Shown: positions 22,996 to 32,339, counted from the stretch's first letter. The stretch is DNA of 35,893 bases from Thermaceae bacterium (GCA_015488545.1 WFNN01000052.1:1-35893); one strand, 5' to 3'. The notes: a model not told the origin generated them from the sequence alone. Made by a program: numbers and translations.

Positions 22996-24044
22996 GCAGG
23001 GGAACCAGCGTTCGCCTTCAAAACCTGACCAAGCGTTTTGGCCGGGTGGTGGCGGTGCGGGACCTCGACCTCGAGGTCAACCCGGGCGAGCTGGTGGCCT
23101 TCCTCGGTCCCTCGGGCTGCGGCAAGACCACCACCCTCCTGATGATCGCGGGGATCTACCGCCCCACCGCTGGGCACGTTTACTTCGGCGATCGCCGGGT
23201 CGACCCCCTGCACCCCCGGGACCGCGATGTGGGTATGGTCTTCCAATCCTACGCCCTCTACCCCCACCTCACGCTGTTTGAGAACATCGCCTTCCCGCTG
23301 CGGCTCAAGCGGGTGCCTGGGGAGGAGGTGAAAAGACGGGTGAAGGCCACCGCCGAACTCCTGGGGATCGGCGGCATCCTCGAGCGCCGGCCGGCCCAGG
23401 TCTCCGGCGGCCAGCAGCAGCGGGCGGCGCTGGCGCGGGCGCTGGTCAAGGAACCCCAGGTGCTCCTCCTGGACGAACCGCTTTCCAACCTCGACGCCCA
23501 GATCCGGCTCTCGGCCCGGGCCGAAATCCGCCGGCTACAGCGTGAGCTCGGGGTCACCGCCATCCTGGTCACCCACGACCAGGCCGAGGCTTTGGCCATG
23601 GCGGACCGGGTGGCGGTCTTCTCCATGGGCGAACTGCAACAGTACGCTACCCCCGAAGAGCTCTACCATCGCCCCAAGAACACCTTCGTCGCCGGCTTCG
23701 TGGGCTCGCCGCCGATGAACTTGATTGAGGGCGAGTTCACCGGCGACGGCTTCCGCTCGGGCGAGCTCCGGCTCCCCCTCCGGCAGGCCCCGTTGGGTCG
23801 TGGCTGGCTGGGGGTCCGCCCGGAGCACCTGCGGATCGCGGGCGAAGGCCACCCCGCCCGGGTGCTGGTGGTGGAGCCGCTAGGGCGCGAGGCGATCGTA
23901 ATCGTGGAGCTTTTCGGCCACCGGTTGCAAATCCTGGTGGCCGAAGGAGAAAAGCCCGCTCCCGACGCCGAGGTCCGGGTGGCTTTCCCCGCCCGCGCCC
24001 TCCATTACTTCGACGCCAACGGGCGTAGAATCGGGCCCGAGTGA
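22992..24044 (+). CDS. CUT1 ABC transporter ATPase (UgpC/MsmK/MalK-like)
   Basis: ATP-hydrolysing subunit of the second importer, 350 residues from the ATG at 22992; the ORF track begins earlier, inside the permease. Motifs are Walker A GPSGCGKTTT (about 38-47), Q-loop MVFQSYALYPHLT, signature VSGGQQQRAALARAL, Walker B VLLLDEPLSNLDAQIR and switch His in LVTHDQAEA. A C-terminal TOBE/regulatory domain starts at about 240 (FVGSPPMNLIEG..LGVRPEHLRI). Such ATPases can be shared among several CUT1 importers. It follows the permease by ATGA overlap and overlaps the phosphodiesterase start. Confidence 0.95.
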   Translation: MSRGTSVRLQNLTKRFGRVVAVRDLDLEVNPGELVAFLGPSGCGKTTTLLMIAGIYRPTAGHVYFGDRRVDPLHPRDRDVGMVFQSYALYPHLTLFENIAFPLRLKRVPGEEVKRRVKATAELLGIGGILERRPAQVSGGQQQRAALARALVKEPQVLLLDEPLSNLDAQIRLSARAEIRRLQRELGVTAILVTHDQAEALAMADRVAVFSMGELQQYATPEELYHRPKNTFVAGFVGSPPMNLIEGEFTGDGFRSGELRLPLRQAPLGRGWLGVRPEHLRIAGEGHPARVLVVEPLGREAIVIVELFGHRLQILVAEGEKPAPDAEVRVAFPARALHYFDANGRRIGPE

Positions 24045-24970
24045 TGGACGCCCTGCCCAGCCACCTGGAGTACCAAAACCGCCGGGTCCTCCTCAAATAC
24101 CACCGAGCCCAGACCGGCGAACGGCACCACCCCCCCAACGCCCTTTCGTCACTGGAAGAGGTCCTGAAACGTGGGGCCCGGGCGGTGGAGTTCGACATCG
24201 GCCTGACCCTGGACGGGGTCTACGTCATGCTGCACGACCCTCACCTGGAGCGGGAAACCACCGGGGTGGGGCCGGTCCGGCTCGCCACCCACACCGAGAT
24301 CCAAAGGCTGCACCTCCGCGGCAGCCACGAGCGGGTGGCGACCCTGGCGGAGGCGGTGCGGGCGGTGCTGGAGGCCACCGGTCCCGTTAAGATCCAGGTC
24401 GATCTCAAGGAAACCGTCCCCCTTTCCGAAGAGGAGGCCGACTGGCTCTACCAGTCGCTCCGGCCGCTCCTGGAAAAACCGGAGATCGAGGTGGTGGTGG
24501 GCTCGCTGGCCGACTGGAACCTCCGCACCCTGCACCGGGTGGCCCCCGAGCTCCCACTCGGTTTTGACCCCGCCTACTACCTGGACGCCCCGGTGGGGGA
24601 AATCCTCCGGCTCCCGGTCCGGGTGAACGCCTACGGCTACCTCGACGACCACCCCCTTGGCTACCGTAAGGTGCTCCCCGCCCCCCGCTACCTGGCCGAC
24701 CGGCTGGAGGCGGTAAGCTACCAGGTCCCCGCTGCCCGGGAATTCTACTTGAGAAAGGAATTCGTGCTCCGCGCCCTGGAAGATGGCTTCAACCCGATCG
24801 AGTTCCTTCACCGGCTCCACCCCGGGGTCACCGTCGACGTGTGGACCCTGGACGCCGAGGAGGAAGGGGCCCGTGAGAAGCTCCTAAGGCTCCTTCGAGC
24901 AGGGGTGGACCAGATCACCTCCAACACCCCGGTGCAGCTCGCCCGGCTCTTCGCCACCGCTTCCCCCTAG
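24041..24970 (+). CDS. Cytoplasmic glycerophosphodiester phosphodiesterase-like protein
   Basis: GDPD/GlpQ-like TIM-barrel phosphodiesterase, 309 residues from the GTG at 24041; the ATG at 24044 is the alternative. There is no signal peptide, so it acts on substrate already imported. Catalytic features remain: His-Arg in KYHRAQ, the metal pair in VEFDIGLTLDG (Glu, Asp), and the second His in VMLHDPHLERETTG. It departs from the family in HRA for HRG, in PNA where ENT is usual, and in VDLK where EIK is usual. The C-terminus GVDQITSNTPV is GDPD-like. As last gene of the inositol operon, behind a Ugp-like importer, it may release inositol or inositol phosphate from glycerophosphoinositol or a similar diester. 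That substrate is an inference. Confidence 0.82.
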   Translation: MMDALPSHLEYQNRRVLLKYHRAQTGERHHPPNALSSLEEVLKRGARAVEFDIGLTLDGVYVMLHDPHLERETTGVGPVRLATHTEIQRLHLRGSHERVATLAEAVRAVLEATGPVKIQVDLKETVPLSEEEADWLYQSLRPLLEKPEIEVVVGSLADWNLRTLHRVAPELPLGFDPAYYLDAPVGEILRLPVRVNAYGYLDDHPLGYRKVLPAPRYLADRLEAVSYQVPAAREFYLRKEFVLRALEDGFNPIEFLHRLHPGVTVDVWTLDAEEEGAREKLLRLLRAGVDQITSNTPVQLARLFATASP

Positions 24971-25051
24971 ACTTATTTCGACATTTTCAGTAAAATTGAC
25001 ACAGGTAGACTCATGAATGAGCGCCAGGATTCAATTGAAAGGAGGGAAGCC
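24971..25051 (+). promoter_or_regulatory. AT-rich lon upstream region with short palindromes
   Basis: This 81-bp gap is much richer in A+T than its surroundings. It holds a TTGACA hexamer (24996-25001) with no good -10 at normal spacing, an ATTTT-CAGT-AAAAT inverted repeat (24983-24996), CTCAT-GA-ATGAG (25010-25021) and TTCAATTGAA (25030-25039). GAAAGGAGG precedes the lon ATG at 25052. Stress control of lon is likely, but I recognise no known operator such as CIRCE. No strong terminator for the inositol operon is seen. Confidence 0.4.
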
Positions 25052-27469
25052 ATGAACGTCCCCGAAAAGGTCCCGGTCGTCCCGGTGCGGGGGTCGGTCA
25101 TCTACCCCACCATGGTGATGCCGATCGACGCCGGCCGGAAGCTGAGCGTCGCCGCCATTGACGCCGCGCTCGAGCGCGACCGGGTGGTGCTGATCGTTGC
25201 CCAACGCGACAAGGAGACCGAGGAACCGGGGCCCGACGACCTCTTTTCCGCCGGCACCCTCTGCAACATCCTGCGGATGCGCAAAAACCCGAACGGCTCG
25301 GTGCAGGTGCTGGTCCAGTGCTTCGCCCGGGCCCGGGTGCGCCGGTTCACCGAAGCCGAGGGCTACCTGGAGGCCGAAGTCGAACCGGTGCGGGACGAGC
25401 CCGGAAACGCCATCGAGGTCCAGGCCCTCTACCGGGAGGTCAAGGAGCGCTTTGCCCAACTCCTTAAGGAGGGCAAGTACCTTGCCCCCGACGTCGCCCA
25501 GTTCATCCAAAACCTCGAGGACCCGGCCCAGCTCGCCGACTACATCGCCTTCCACATGGACTTTAAGCTCGAGGACAAGCAACGGATCCTCGAGCTTCCC
25601 ACCGTCGCCGAACGGCTGAAAAGGGTCCTCGCCCTCCTCAACACCGAGCTCGAGCTGATCGAGACCCAGCGCCGCATCCAGCAGCAGGTGAAGGAAGAGA
25701 TCGACAGAAACCAGCGGGAGTACTTCCTCCGCGAACAGATGAAGGCTATCCAGCGCGAGCTCCATGGCGAGGAGGGCGAGGAGGAGGTCGAGGAGTTCCG
25801 CAAGAAAATCGAGGAGCTCGATCTCCCCGAGGTGGTGCGAAAGGAGGCCGAGCGGGAGCTAAACCGCCTGGCCCGCATGCACCCCGACTCCGCCGAGGCA
25901 GCGGTGATCCGCACCTACCTCGACTGGATTGTCAACCTGCCCTGGAACAAGCGCACCGAGGACAACCTCGACATCGAACGGGCCAAAAGGATCCTGGATG
26001 AGGACCACTACGGCCTGGAGAAGGTCAAGGACCGGGTGCTGGAGTACCTCGCGGTCCGGAAGCTAAAGGCCGAGCGGGCCCGCCGCGGCGAGATCCCCGA
26101 GGAGGAGGTCAACAAGGGGCCGATCCTCCTCTTCGTCGGCCCGCCTGGGGTGGGCAAGACCTCGATCGCCAAGTCGATCGCCCGGGCGCTTGGGCGCAAG
26201 TACGTGCGGGTCTCCCTTGGCGGCGCCCGCGACGAATCCGATATCCGCGGGCACCGGCGCACCTACATCGGCGCCATGCCCGGCCGGATTATCCAGGGCC
26301 TCCGCCAGGCGGGGAGCAAAAACCCGGTCTTCCTCCTGGACGAGGTGGACAAGATGGGCCAGAGCTTCCAGGGCGACCCGGCGGCCGCGCTGCTTGAGGT
26401 TCTCGACCCCGCCCAGAACAAGGAGTTCGTGGACCATTACCTGGGGGTTCCCTTCGACCTCTCCGAGGTGATGTTCATCGCCACCGCCAACTTCCCCCAG
26501 CTCATCCCGGCGCCCTTAATGGACCGGATGGAGCTCATCGAGTTCACCTCCTACCTGGAGGATGAAAAGCTCCAGATCGCCAAGCGCTTCCTCCTGCCCC
26601 GGCAGCTCAAGGAGAACGGGCTCAGCGAGCGCCAGGTCAAGATCACCGACGCCGCCCTTCGGAAGCTGATCACCCACTACACCCGCGAGGCGGGGGTCCG
26701 CAACCTCGAGCGCGAGATCGGAAGCCTCCTCCGGAAGGCCGCCCGCCGCATCCTGGAGGAGGGCAAAAAGCGCATCCGAATCACCGAAAAGGACCTTGAG
26801 AAGTACTTGGGGCCGCCCCGCTACCTCCCCGAGACCGAGGCCCGGGAACCCCAGGTCGGCGTGGCCACCGGGATGTACTACACCCCGGTCGGCGGCGACA
26901 TCATGTTCGTCGAGGTGAGCGTGATGCCGGGTAAGGGGCAGCTCATCCTTACCGGTCAGCTCGGCGACGTGATGAAGGAATCGGCCCGGGCCGCCCTCAC
27001 CTACGCCAAGAAGAACGCCCTCCGGTTCGGGATCCCGCTGGAAGCGTTCGAGAAGTCGGACATCCACATCCACGTGCCCGCCGGGGCCATTCCCAAGGAG
27101 GGCCCCTCGGCCGGCGTCGCCATCACCAGCGCACTGGTCAGCGCCTTGGCCGAGATCCCCGTCCGCCACGACGTGGCGATGACCGGCGAGATCACCCTCA
27201 CCGGGCGGGTCCTTCCGATCGGCGGGGTGAGGGAAAAAGTCCTGGGCGCCCGCCGGGCGGGGATCCGGGAGGTCATCCTGCCCAAACAAAACGAGCCCGA
27301 CCTCAGGGACATCCCCCGCCACCTGCAGCGCGACATGACCTTCCACTTCGTGGAAAACCTCGACCAGGTCCTCGACTTGGCCATCGTCGGGGGGCTTAGC
27401 GCGCTTGAGGCCCGGGCGAAAAAGCCCCGCCGCCAGCGAAAGCGTAGCCAACCGGTGGCCCACGCCTAA
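25052..27469 (+). CDS. lon: ATP-dependent Lon protease
   Basis: Cytoplasmic AAA+ serine protease that degrades misfolded and regulatory proteins. I prefer the ATG at 25052 ([19 protein letters not shown], 805 residues), because GAAAGGAGGG sits just upstream; the ORF track ATG at 25013 would add 13 residues without a ribosome-binding site. The order is an N-terminal LON substrate domain (1-200), a coiled-coil segment (about 200-300), and AAA+ with Walker [10 protein letters not shown] (about 363) and Walker [11 protein letters not shown]. The C-terminal protease domain has the Ser686-Lys729 dyad in GPSAGVA and [11 protein letters not shown], with the same 43-residue spacing as in E. coli Lon. 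Full length and intact. Confidence 0.97.
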   Translation: MNVPEKVPVVPVRGSVIYPTMVMPIDAGRKLSVAAIDAALERDRVVLIVAQRDKETEEPGPDDLFSAGTLCNILRMRKNPNGSVQVLVQCFARARVRRFTEAEGYLEAEVEPVRDEPGNAIEVQALYREVKERFAQLLKEGKYLAPDVAQFIQNLEDPAQLADYIAFHMDFKLEDKQRILELPTVAERLKRVLALLNTELELIETQRRIQQQVKEEIDRNQREYFLREQMKAIQRELHGEEGEEEVEEFRKKIEELDLPEVVRKEAERELNRLARMHPDSAEAAVIRTYLDWIVNLPWNKRTEDNLDIERAKRILDEDHYGLEKVKDRVLEYLAVRKLKAERARRGEIPEEEVNKGPILLFVGPPGVGKTSIAKSIARALGRKYVRVSLGGARDESDIRGHRRTYIGAMPGRIIQGLRQAGSKNPVFLLDEVDKMGQSFQGDPAAALLEVLDPAQNKEFVDHYLGVPFDLSEVMFIATANFPQLIPAPLMDRMELIEFTSYLEDEKLQIAKRFLLPRQLKENGLSERQVKITDAALRKLITHYTREAGVRNLEREIGSLLRKAARRILEEGKKRIRITEKDLEKYLGPPRYLPETEAREPQVGVATGMYYTPVGGDIMFVEVSVMPGKGQLILTGQLGDVMKESARAALTYAKKNALRFGIPLEAFEKSDIHIHVPAGAIPKEGPSAGVAITSALVSALAEIPVRHDVAMTGEITLTGRVLPIGGVREKVLGARRAGIREVILPKQNEPDLRDIPRHLQRDMTFHFVENLDQVLDLAIVGGLSALEARAKKPRRQRKRSQPVAHA

Positions 27470-27473
27470 GCCA

Positions 27474-27497
27474 GGGGCCCGCTCGGGCGGGCCCCTT
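27474..27497 (+). terminator. Hairpin after lon
   Basis: A perfect 8-bp stem GGGGCCCG / CGGGCCCC with loop CTCGGG, starting 4 nt after the lon stop and followed by only two T residues. Probably an inefficient or Rho-assisted terminator. Confidence 0.6.
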
Positions 27498-27508
27498 GGG
27501 CGCTGGGG

Positions 27509-27514
27509 TAAAAT
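27509..27514 (+). promoter_or_regulatory. Leaderless -10 box of hisC
   Basis: TAAAAT, then seven bases, then the GTG of hisC at 27522, as expected for a transcript starting at or next to the initiation codon. The region between box and start has no ribosome-binding site. No -35 is evident; it would fall in the lon terminator hairpin. Confidence 0.6.
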
Positions 27515-27521
27515 CGGGCCC

Positions 27522-28578
<1,057 letters not shown>

Positions 28579-28598
<20 letters not shown>

Positions 28599-29163
28599 GC
28601 GCATCACCGATGAAACCGAGGTCCGGGTCCGGTTGGATCTCGACGGCCCGCCCCGGGGCGAGGTGGCCACAGGGTTAGGTTTTCTGGATCACCTTCTAAA
28701 GAGCCTGGCTCGCCACGGGCGCATGGACCTCGAGGTTCATGCCCGGGGGGACCTCGAGGTCGACGTTCATCACCTGGTCGAGGACGTGGGCATCACCCTG
28801 GGGATGGCCCTCGACCGGGCGCTCGGGCAGCGCGCGGGCCTCGAGCGCTTCGGCGAGGCCACCGTACCCATGGACGAGACCCTGGTGCAGGCGGTCCTCG
28901 ACCTCTCGGGCCGCCCCTACCTCGCCTTCGCGCCCGAGGAACTGGCCATCGAAGGGTCCCCCGGCGGGGTTAACGCCTACCACTTCCGCGAGTTCTTGCG
29001 CGGTCTCGCCAACCACGGCAGGTTTACCCTCCACATTCGGCTTCTGGCAGGTCGCGAGGCCCACCACGTGATGGAAGCGGCCACCAAGGCGCTGGCCCGG
29101 GCCCTCTACCTGGCCACCCGGATCACCCGTGAGGACCTGCCGAGCACGAAGGAAGTGCTATGA
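28579..29163 (+). CDS. hisB: Imidazoleglycerol-phosphate dehydratase
   Basis: Removes water from imidazole-glycerol phosphate to give imidazole-acetol phosphate, the step just before HisC. The 194 residues are the size of the monofunctional enzyme. They contain the manganese-binding repeats: LGFLDHLLKSLARHG, DVHHLVEDVGITLG, and in the second half AYHFREFLRGLANHG and EAHHVMEAATKALARAL. The GTG start lies inside hisC behind GAGGAGGCAAG. The gene is separated from hisH by a 91-bp segment containing a repeat-based inverted repeat. Confidence 0.96.
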
Positions 29164-29167
29164 AGTA

Positions 29168-29243
29168 CTTGTGGCTCGTGGCTCGTGACCTGTGGGAAAA
29201 ACGATCCTCTTCAAACCACAGGCCACAGGCCACAGGCCACAAG
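29168..29243. repeat. Inverted repeat built of 7-8-nt tandem units between hisB and hisH
   Basis: The left arm is CTTGTGGCTCGTGGCTCG followed by TGACCTGTGG (29168-29195). The right arm (29216-29243) is made of CCACAGG units repeated three times, then CCACAAG. The right arm is the reverse complement of the left at 23 of 28 positions, with a 20-nt spacer, so the RNA can form a long hairpin. Short TGTGGCC/GTGGCTC units in this form look like a dispersed intergenic repeat of the REP/MITE kind. It lies within an operon, so it may affect hisH expression. No terminal transposase or target duplication is seen. Confidence 0.75.
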
Positions 29244-29254
29244 CCTTACCGCTT

Positions 29255-29857
29255 ATGAAGACCCTCGTCATCGACTACGGTTCAGGGAACGTGCGCAGCG
29301 TCGCCAAGGCACTCGAGGCCAGCGGCTTCGACGTGCGGGTGGCAAACCATCCCCGGGAGGCCAAGGGGGCGGACCTCCTGGTGCTCCCCGGCCAGGGGCA
29401 CTTTCGCCAGGTCATGGACACCTTTCGGGCCTCCGGCTTCGAGGAAACGGTGCGCGCCCACCTCGAGGCCGACCGACCCTTTCTGGGGATATGCGTCGGC
29501 CTTCAGCTCCTTTTCGAAGGCTCGGAGGAGGCCCCCGCCACCCCCGGGCTCGGCGTGGTGGCCGGCTACGTTCGCCGCTTCCGGGCGGAGAAAGTCCCCC
29601 AGATGGGCTGGAACCGGGTCTTCTTCCGGGAGGGTTCGCCCTTCGCCTCGCTCTCCGGCCGGCACTTTTACTTTGTCCATTCCTACTACGCCCCCCTGGT
29701 CGCCGACACCGCCGGAGAAGCGGAGTACGCCGGCACCCGGTACACCGCCCTCCTCCACCGCGGAAACCTGATCGCTCCTCAGTTCCATCCCGAGAAGTCC
29801 AGCCGGACCGGGCTGGCGTTCCTAGCCGCCGCAAGGACCCACTTTCTAAACCGCTAG
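29255..29857 (+). CDS. hisH: Imidazole glycerol phosphate synthase, glutaminase subunit
   Basis: Class I glutamine amidotransferase that supplies ammonia to HisF for making imidazole-glycerol phosphate. I use the ATG at 29255 (MKTLVIDYGSGNVRSV, 200 residues, normal length). The ORF track start at 29192 would translate the upstream repeat (ATGHRPQA) and is rejected. The oxyanion strand PGQGHF, the nucleophile Cys in GICVGLQLLFEGSEE, and the His-Glu pair in APQFHPEKSSRTG are present. The YGSGNVRSV start is typical of HisH. Its partner hisF is not in the window. The stop shares CTAG with the stop of the convergent kinase gene. Confidence 0.94.
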   Translation: MKTLVIDYGSGNVRSVAKALEASGFDVRVANHPREAKGADLLVLPGQGHFRQVMDTFRASGFEETVRAHLEADRPFLGICVGLQLLFEGSEEAPATPGLGVVAGYVRRFRAEKVPQMGWNRVFFREGSPFASLSGRHFYFVHSYYAPLVADTAGEAEYAGTRYTALLHRGNLIAPQFHPEKSSRTGLAFLAAARTHFLNR

Positions 29858-30765
29858 CGGGTCAGGTCCTCGGGACGCACCAATCGGCCCTGGGCCCCCA
29901 CCGCGGTGGTTGCCAGCGCCCCGGCGGTGTTGCCCAAACGAGCGGCCTCCACCAGGGGTAGCCCCTGCATGACGCCGTGGGCGAAGGCTGCGGTAAAGGC
30001 GTCCCCGGCTCCGGTGGTGTCGACCACCTCGTCCACCTCGTAGGGCTCGACCAAGGCCTCCTCCTCCGGGGTCGCCACGATCGCCCCCAGCGGCCCTACC
30101 TTGACCACCACCCGTTCAATCCCGGCCCGACGTAAATGCGAAAGCCCCTCGCTGATCGAGCCGGCACCGGTCAAGCCCAAAAGCTCACGCTCGTTCATGA
30201 GAAGGTAGTCGGGAACCCCGATCCTCCCGAGCAGGTCCTGCCCCGCCTGATCCACCGCCCCGGTGCCGAGGTCCACGAAGATCGGCACCCCGCGCTTCCT
30301 GGCCGCCGCCATTGCTTTGGTGGCGTACTCCCGCTGGGGTCCGCCGACCAGGGCGTAAGCGGACACCACCAGGGCATCGATGGTGTCGAGGCTCCGGGCC
30401 CGGAAGCCCGAGGCGTCGAGGTAACGGCTGGCCCCTGCGTAAGCCACCATGCTCCGCTCACCCCCCGGGAACAGGAAGACGAGAATCGAGGTCGTGGGGT
30501 GCTCGGGGTCCTCCTGCAAGTACCGTAAGTCAACCCCGGCCTCCTTGAGCCCGGCCAGGGCTATCTGCGAAAGCGGACCGGTGCCCACCCGCGAGGCCAG
30601 AAAGCTGGTGTGCCCCAGGCTGGCGAGCTGGGCAGCTACGGTCGCGCCCGAGCCCCCCGGACGGTAGAGCATGCGACGGGCGGCGACTTCCTCGCCGGGC
30701 TCGGGCAGGCGGTCGGTAAGGTAGATCAGGTCTACGGAAACGTCCCCAATAACCAAGAAGCGCAT
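29854..30765 (-). CDS. PfkB-family carbohydrate kinase
   Basis: Ribokinase-like sugar kinase, 303 residues, cytoplasmic. The N-terminal PfkB pattern is GDVSVDLIYLTDRLPEPGEEV...PGGSGATVAAQLASLG (7-70). The C-terminal signature with anion hole and catalytic Asp is DTTGAGDAFTAAFAHGV (about 254-270), and the NERELLGLTG loop is present. Substrate cannot be assigned. It lacks the KYLGGSPTNIA region typical of 5-dehydro-2-deoxygluconokinase, so I do not call it IolC. It is a single gene convergent with hisH, with GGGAGG before the ATG and TATAGT upstream. Confidence 0.88.
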   Translation of the reverse strand: MRFLVIGDVSVDLIYLTDRLPEPGEEVAARRMLYRPGGSGATVAAQLASLGHTSFLASRVGTGPLSQIALAGLKEAGVDLRYLQEDPEHPTTSILVFLFPGGERSMVAYAGASRYLDASGFRARSLDTIDALVVSAYALVGGPQREYATKAMAAARKRGVPIFVDLGTGAVDQAGQDLLGRIGVPDYLLMNERELLGLTGAGSISEGLSHLRRAGIERVVVKVGPLGAIVATPEEEALVEPYEVDEVVDTTGAGDAFTAAFAHGVMQGLPLVEAARLGNTAGALATTAVGAQGRLVRPEDLTR

Positions 30766-30794
30766 CGAAGCGGCCTCCCCGTTTGGCTTGCCCT

Positions 30795-30800
30795 ACTATA
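30795..30800 (-). promoter_or_regulatory. -10 box of the PfkB kinase gene
   Basis: TATAGT on the minus strand, 29 bp upstream of the ATG at 30765, with a GGGAGG ribosome-binding site between. The -35 region is weak (CTTCCT at 17-bp spacing). Confidence 0.5.
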
Positions 30801-30839
30801 CCGGCTTTCAGCCCGGAAGGAAGTGGGGATAGGGAAAAT

Positions 30840-30934
30840 CTGCAGGGTGGCTCATATTTTCAACTAAACAAATAAAAATGCGCAGGATTTATGTCCCTGT
30901 TCAGCCCCCTTAGCGCGAATTATTCGTATTACGG
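30840..30934 (+). promoter_or_regulatory. cyd operon upstream region
   Basis: AT-rich stretch (CATATTTTCAACTAAACAAATAAAAATG) followed by CGAAT-T-ATTCG (30916-30926), an 11-bp palindrome directly before TATTAC (30927-30932) and the cydA start. TATTAC can serve as a -10 for a leaderless or near-leaderless transcript, and the palindrome overlapping it is a candidate repressor site. No match to Rex or FNR consensus sites was seen. Confidence 0.4.
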
Positions 30935-32323
30935 GTGATGCGAATGAACGCGCTGGGACTCGCACGCTTCCAGTTTGCCAGCACCACCACCTACCACTTC
31001 TTTTTCGTGCCCCTGACCCTGGGGCTCTCCATTCTGGTGGCAGTGATGGAAACGATCTATGTCCGAACCGGAGACGAGCGTTATCAAAAGCTCGCACGTT
31101 TCTACGGCCACCTATTCATGATCAATTTCGCCCTTGGGGTGGTCACCGGGCTGGTGCAGGAGTTCCAGTTCGGGATGAACTGGTCGGGCTACGCTCGCTT
31201 CATGGGGGATATCTTCGGGGTGCCGCTGGCCATCGAAGCGCTGCTGGCCTTTTTCCTGGAGTCGACCTTCCTGGGGCTTTGGTTCTTCACCTGGGATAGG
31301 GTTCCAAAAGCTCTGCACGCCGCCTTCATCTGGCTGGTGGCGCTAGGCTCGAACCTTTCGGCCCTTTGGATCCTGATTGCCAACTCCTTCATGCAGCACC
31401 CGGTGGGCTACCGCCTGGAAAATGGAAGGGCGCTGCTCGCAAGTTTTCCGGCAATCTTTCTAAACCCCCACGTCTGGCTGCAGTTCCCCCACACCCTCTT
31501 CGCCGCTCTGGCCACCGCCGGTTTCTTCGTTGCCGCCGTGGCGGCCTGGCACCTGATCCGGAGGCACCGGGTCGAGCTCTTCGACCCCGCCATGCGGATC
31601 GGGCTGGCCGCCGCTGTGGCCGGCAGCCTCCTGGTGATCGCGGTGGGCCACCTCCAGGCCGACTTCATCGTGCGCCACCAACCAATGAAGTTCGCCGCCA
31701 TGGAGGCCATCTGGGACGACCTGCCGGAACCGGCACCGTGGACGCTCGCTGCCGGCATCGACGAGAAGGGCATGCGGAACACCTTCGAGCTCAGACTGCC
31801 CGGCGTCCTCTCGCTCCTGGCGCACGCCCCGGCTCAGGAGGGGGGAAAGCGCGTTTTCCTCGGCATCAAAACCCTGAACCGCCGTTACCAGAAGGCCTAC
31901 GGGCCTGGCAACTACGTGCCCCCGGTCAAGCTCACCTACTGGAGCTTTCGGGTCATGGTCTTCAGCGGGCTTCTGATGCTCCTCCTGGCCGCCTGGGGTC
32001 TCTGGCTCCAATGGCGCGGCCGGCTGACCTCCGCCCGGCGCTTCCTTACCGGCCTGGTTTGGGCCGTGTTGCTCCCCTACCTGGCCAACACCACCGGGTG
32101 GTGGACGGCCGAGTTCGGCCGCCAACCCTGGATGGTGCAGGGCCTGCTCACCATCTACCAGGGGATCACCCCGGAGAGCGTGGTGTCCGCCGACCTAGTG
32201 CTCCTTTCAGCGGTCGGTTTCACCCTCCTCTACCTGGTGCTGGGGGTGATCGACGTCTACCTGCTCGTGCGCTTCGCCAAGAAGGACCCCGAAACCGAGG
32301 CCGCCCAGGCCCCGGCGTACTAG
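30935..32323 (+). CDS. cydA: Cytochrome bd ubiquinol oxidase subunit I
   Basis: Catalytic membrane subunit of the high-oxygen-affinity quinol oxidase, carrying hemes b558, b595 and d. The 462 residues with about nine transmembrane helices start near ARFQFASTTTYHFFFVPLTLG, with the b595/d His (about residue 21). Other conserved parts are LFMINFALGVVTGLVQEFQFGMNW, the heme b558 His in WLQFPHTLFAA, the quinol-loop pair in QPMKFAAMEAIW, and TTGWWTAEFGRQPW near the C-terminus. The loop after helix 6 is short, so this is the short Q-loop (CydA-S) form. Starts GTG 30935, ATG 30938 and ATG 30944 are all possible. Confidence 0.96.
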   Translation: MMRMNALGLARFQFASTTTYHFFFVPLTLGLSILVAVMETIYVRTGDERYQKLARFYGHLFMINFALGVVTGLVQEFQFGMNWSGYARFMGDIFGVPLAIEALLAFFLESTFLGLWFFTWDRVPKALHAAFIWLVALGSNLSALWILIANSFMQHPVGYRLENGRALLASFPAIFLNPHVWLQFPHTLFAALATAGFFVAAVAAWHLIRRHRVELFDPAMRIGLAAAVAGSLLVIAVGHLQADFIVRHQPMKFAAMEAIWDDLPEPAPWTLAAGIDEKGMRNTFELRLPGVLSLLAHAPAQEGGKRVFLGIKTLNRRYQKAYGPGNYVPPVKLTYWSFRVMVFSGLLMLLLAAWGLWLQWRGRLTSARRFLTGLVWAVLLPYLANTTGWWTAEFGRQPWMVQGLLTIYQGITPESVVSADLVLLSAVGFTLLYLVLGVIDVYLLVRFAKKDPETEAAQAPAY

Positions 32324-32339
32324 GGAAGGAGGCGACGCG

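Noticed and set aside
25013-25051. Longer Lon start at ATG 25013
   Set aside because: No ribosome-binding site there, while GAAAGGAGG precedes ATG 25052 and the protein then begins with the usual VPVVPVRG segment.
29164-29254. CRISPR array or N-terminal part of HisH
   Set aside because: The repeats are 7-8 nt without spacers, so this is not CRISPR. The ORF start at 29192 only translates the repeat; HisH proteins start at MKTLVIDYGSGN.
29854-30765. PfkB kinase as the missing IolC of the inositol pathway
   Set aside because: It is 5 kb beyond the operon on the other strand, is not co-regulated, and lacks the IolC-type KYLGGSPTNIA region. It is kept as a kinase of unknown substrate.
30840-30934. 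Rex or FNR operator upstream of cydA
   Set aside because: I looked for TTGTGA-N6-TCACAA and TTGAT-N4-ATCAA and found neither, even allowing a mismatch in each half.
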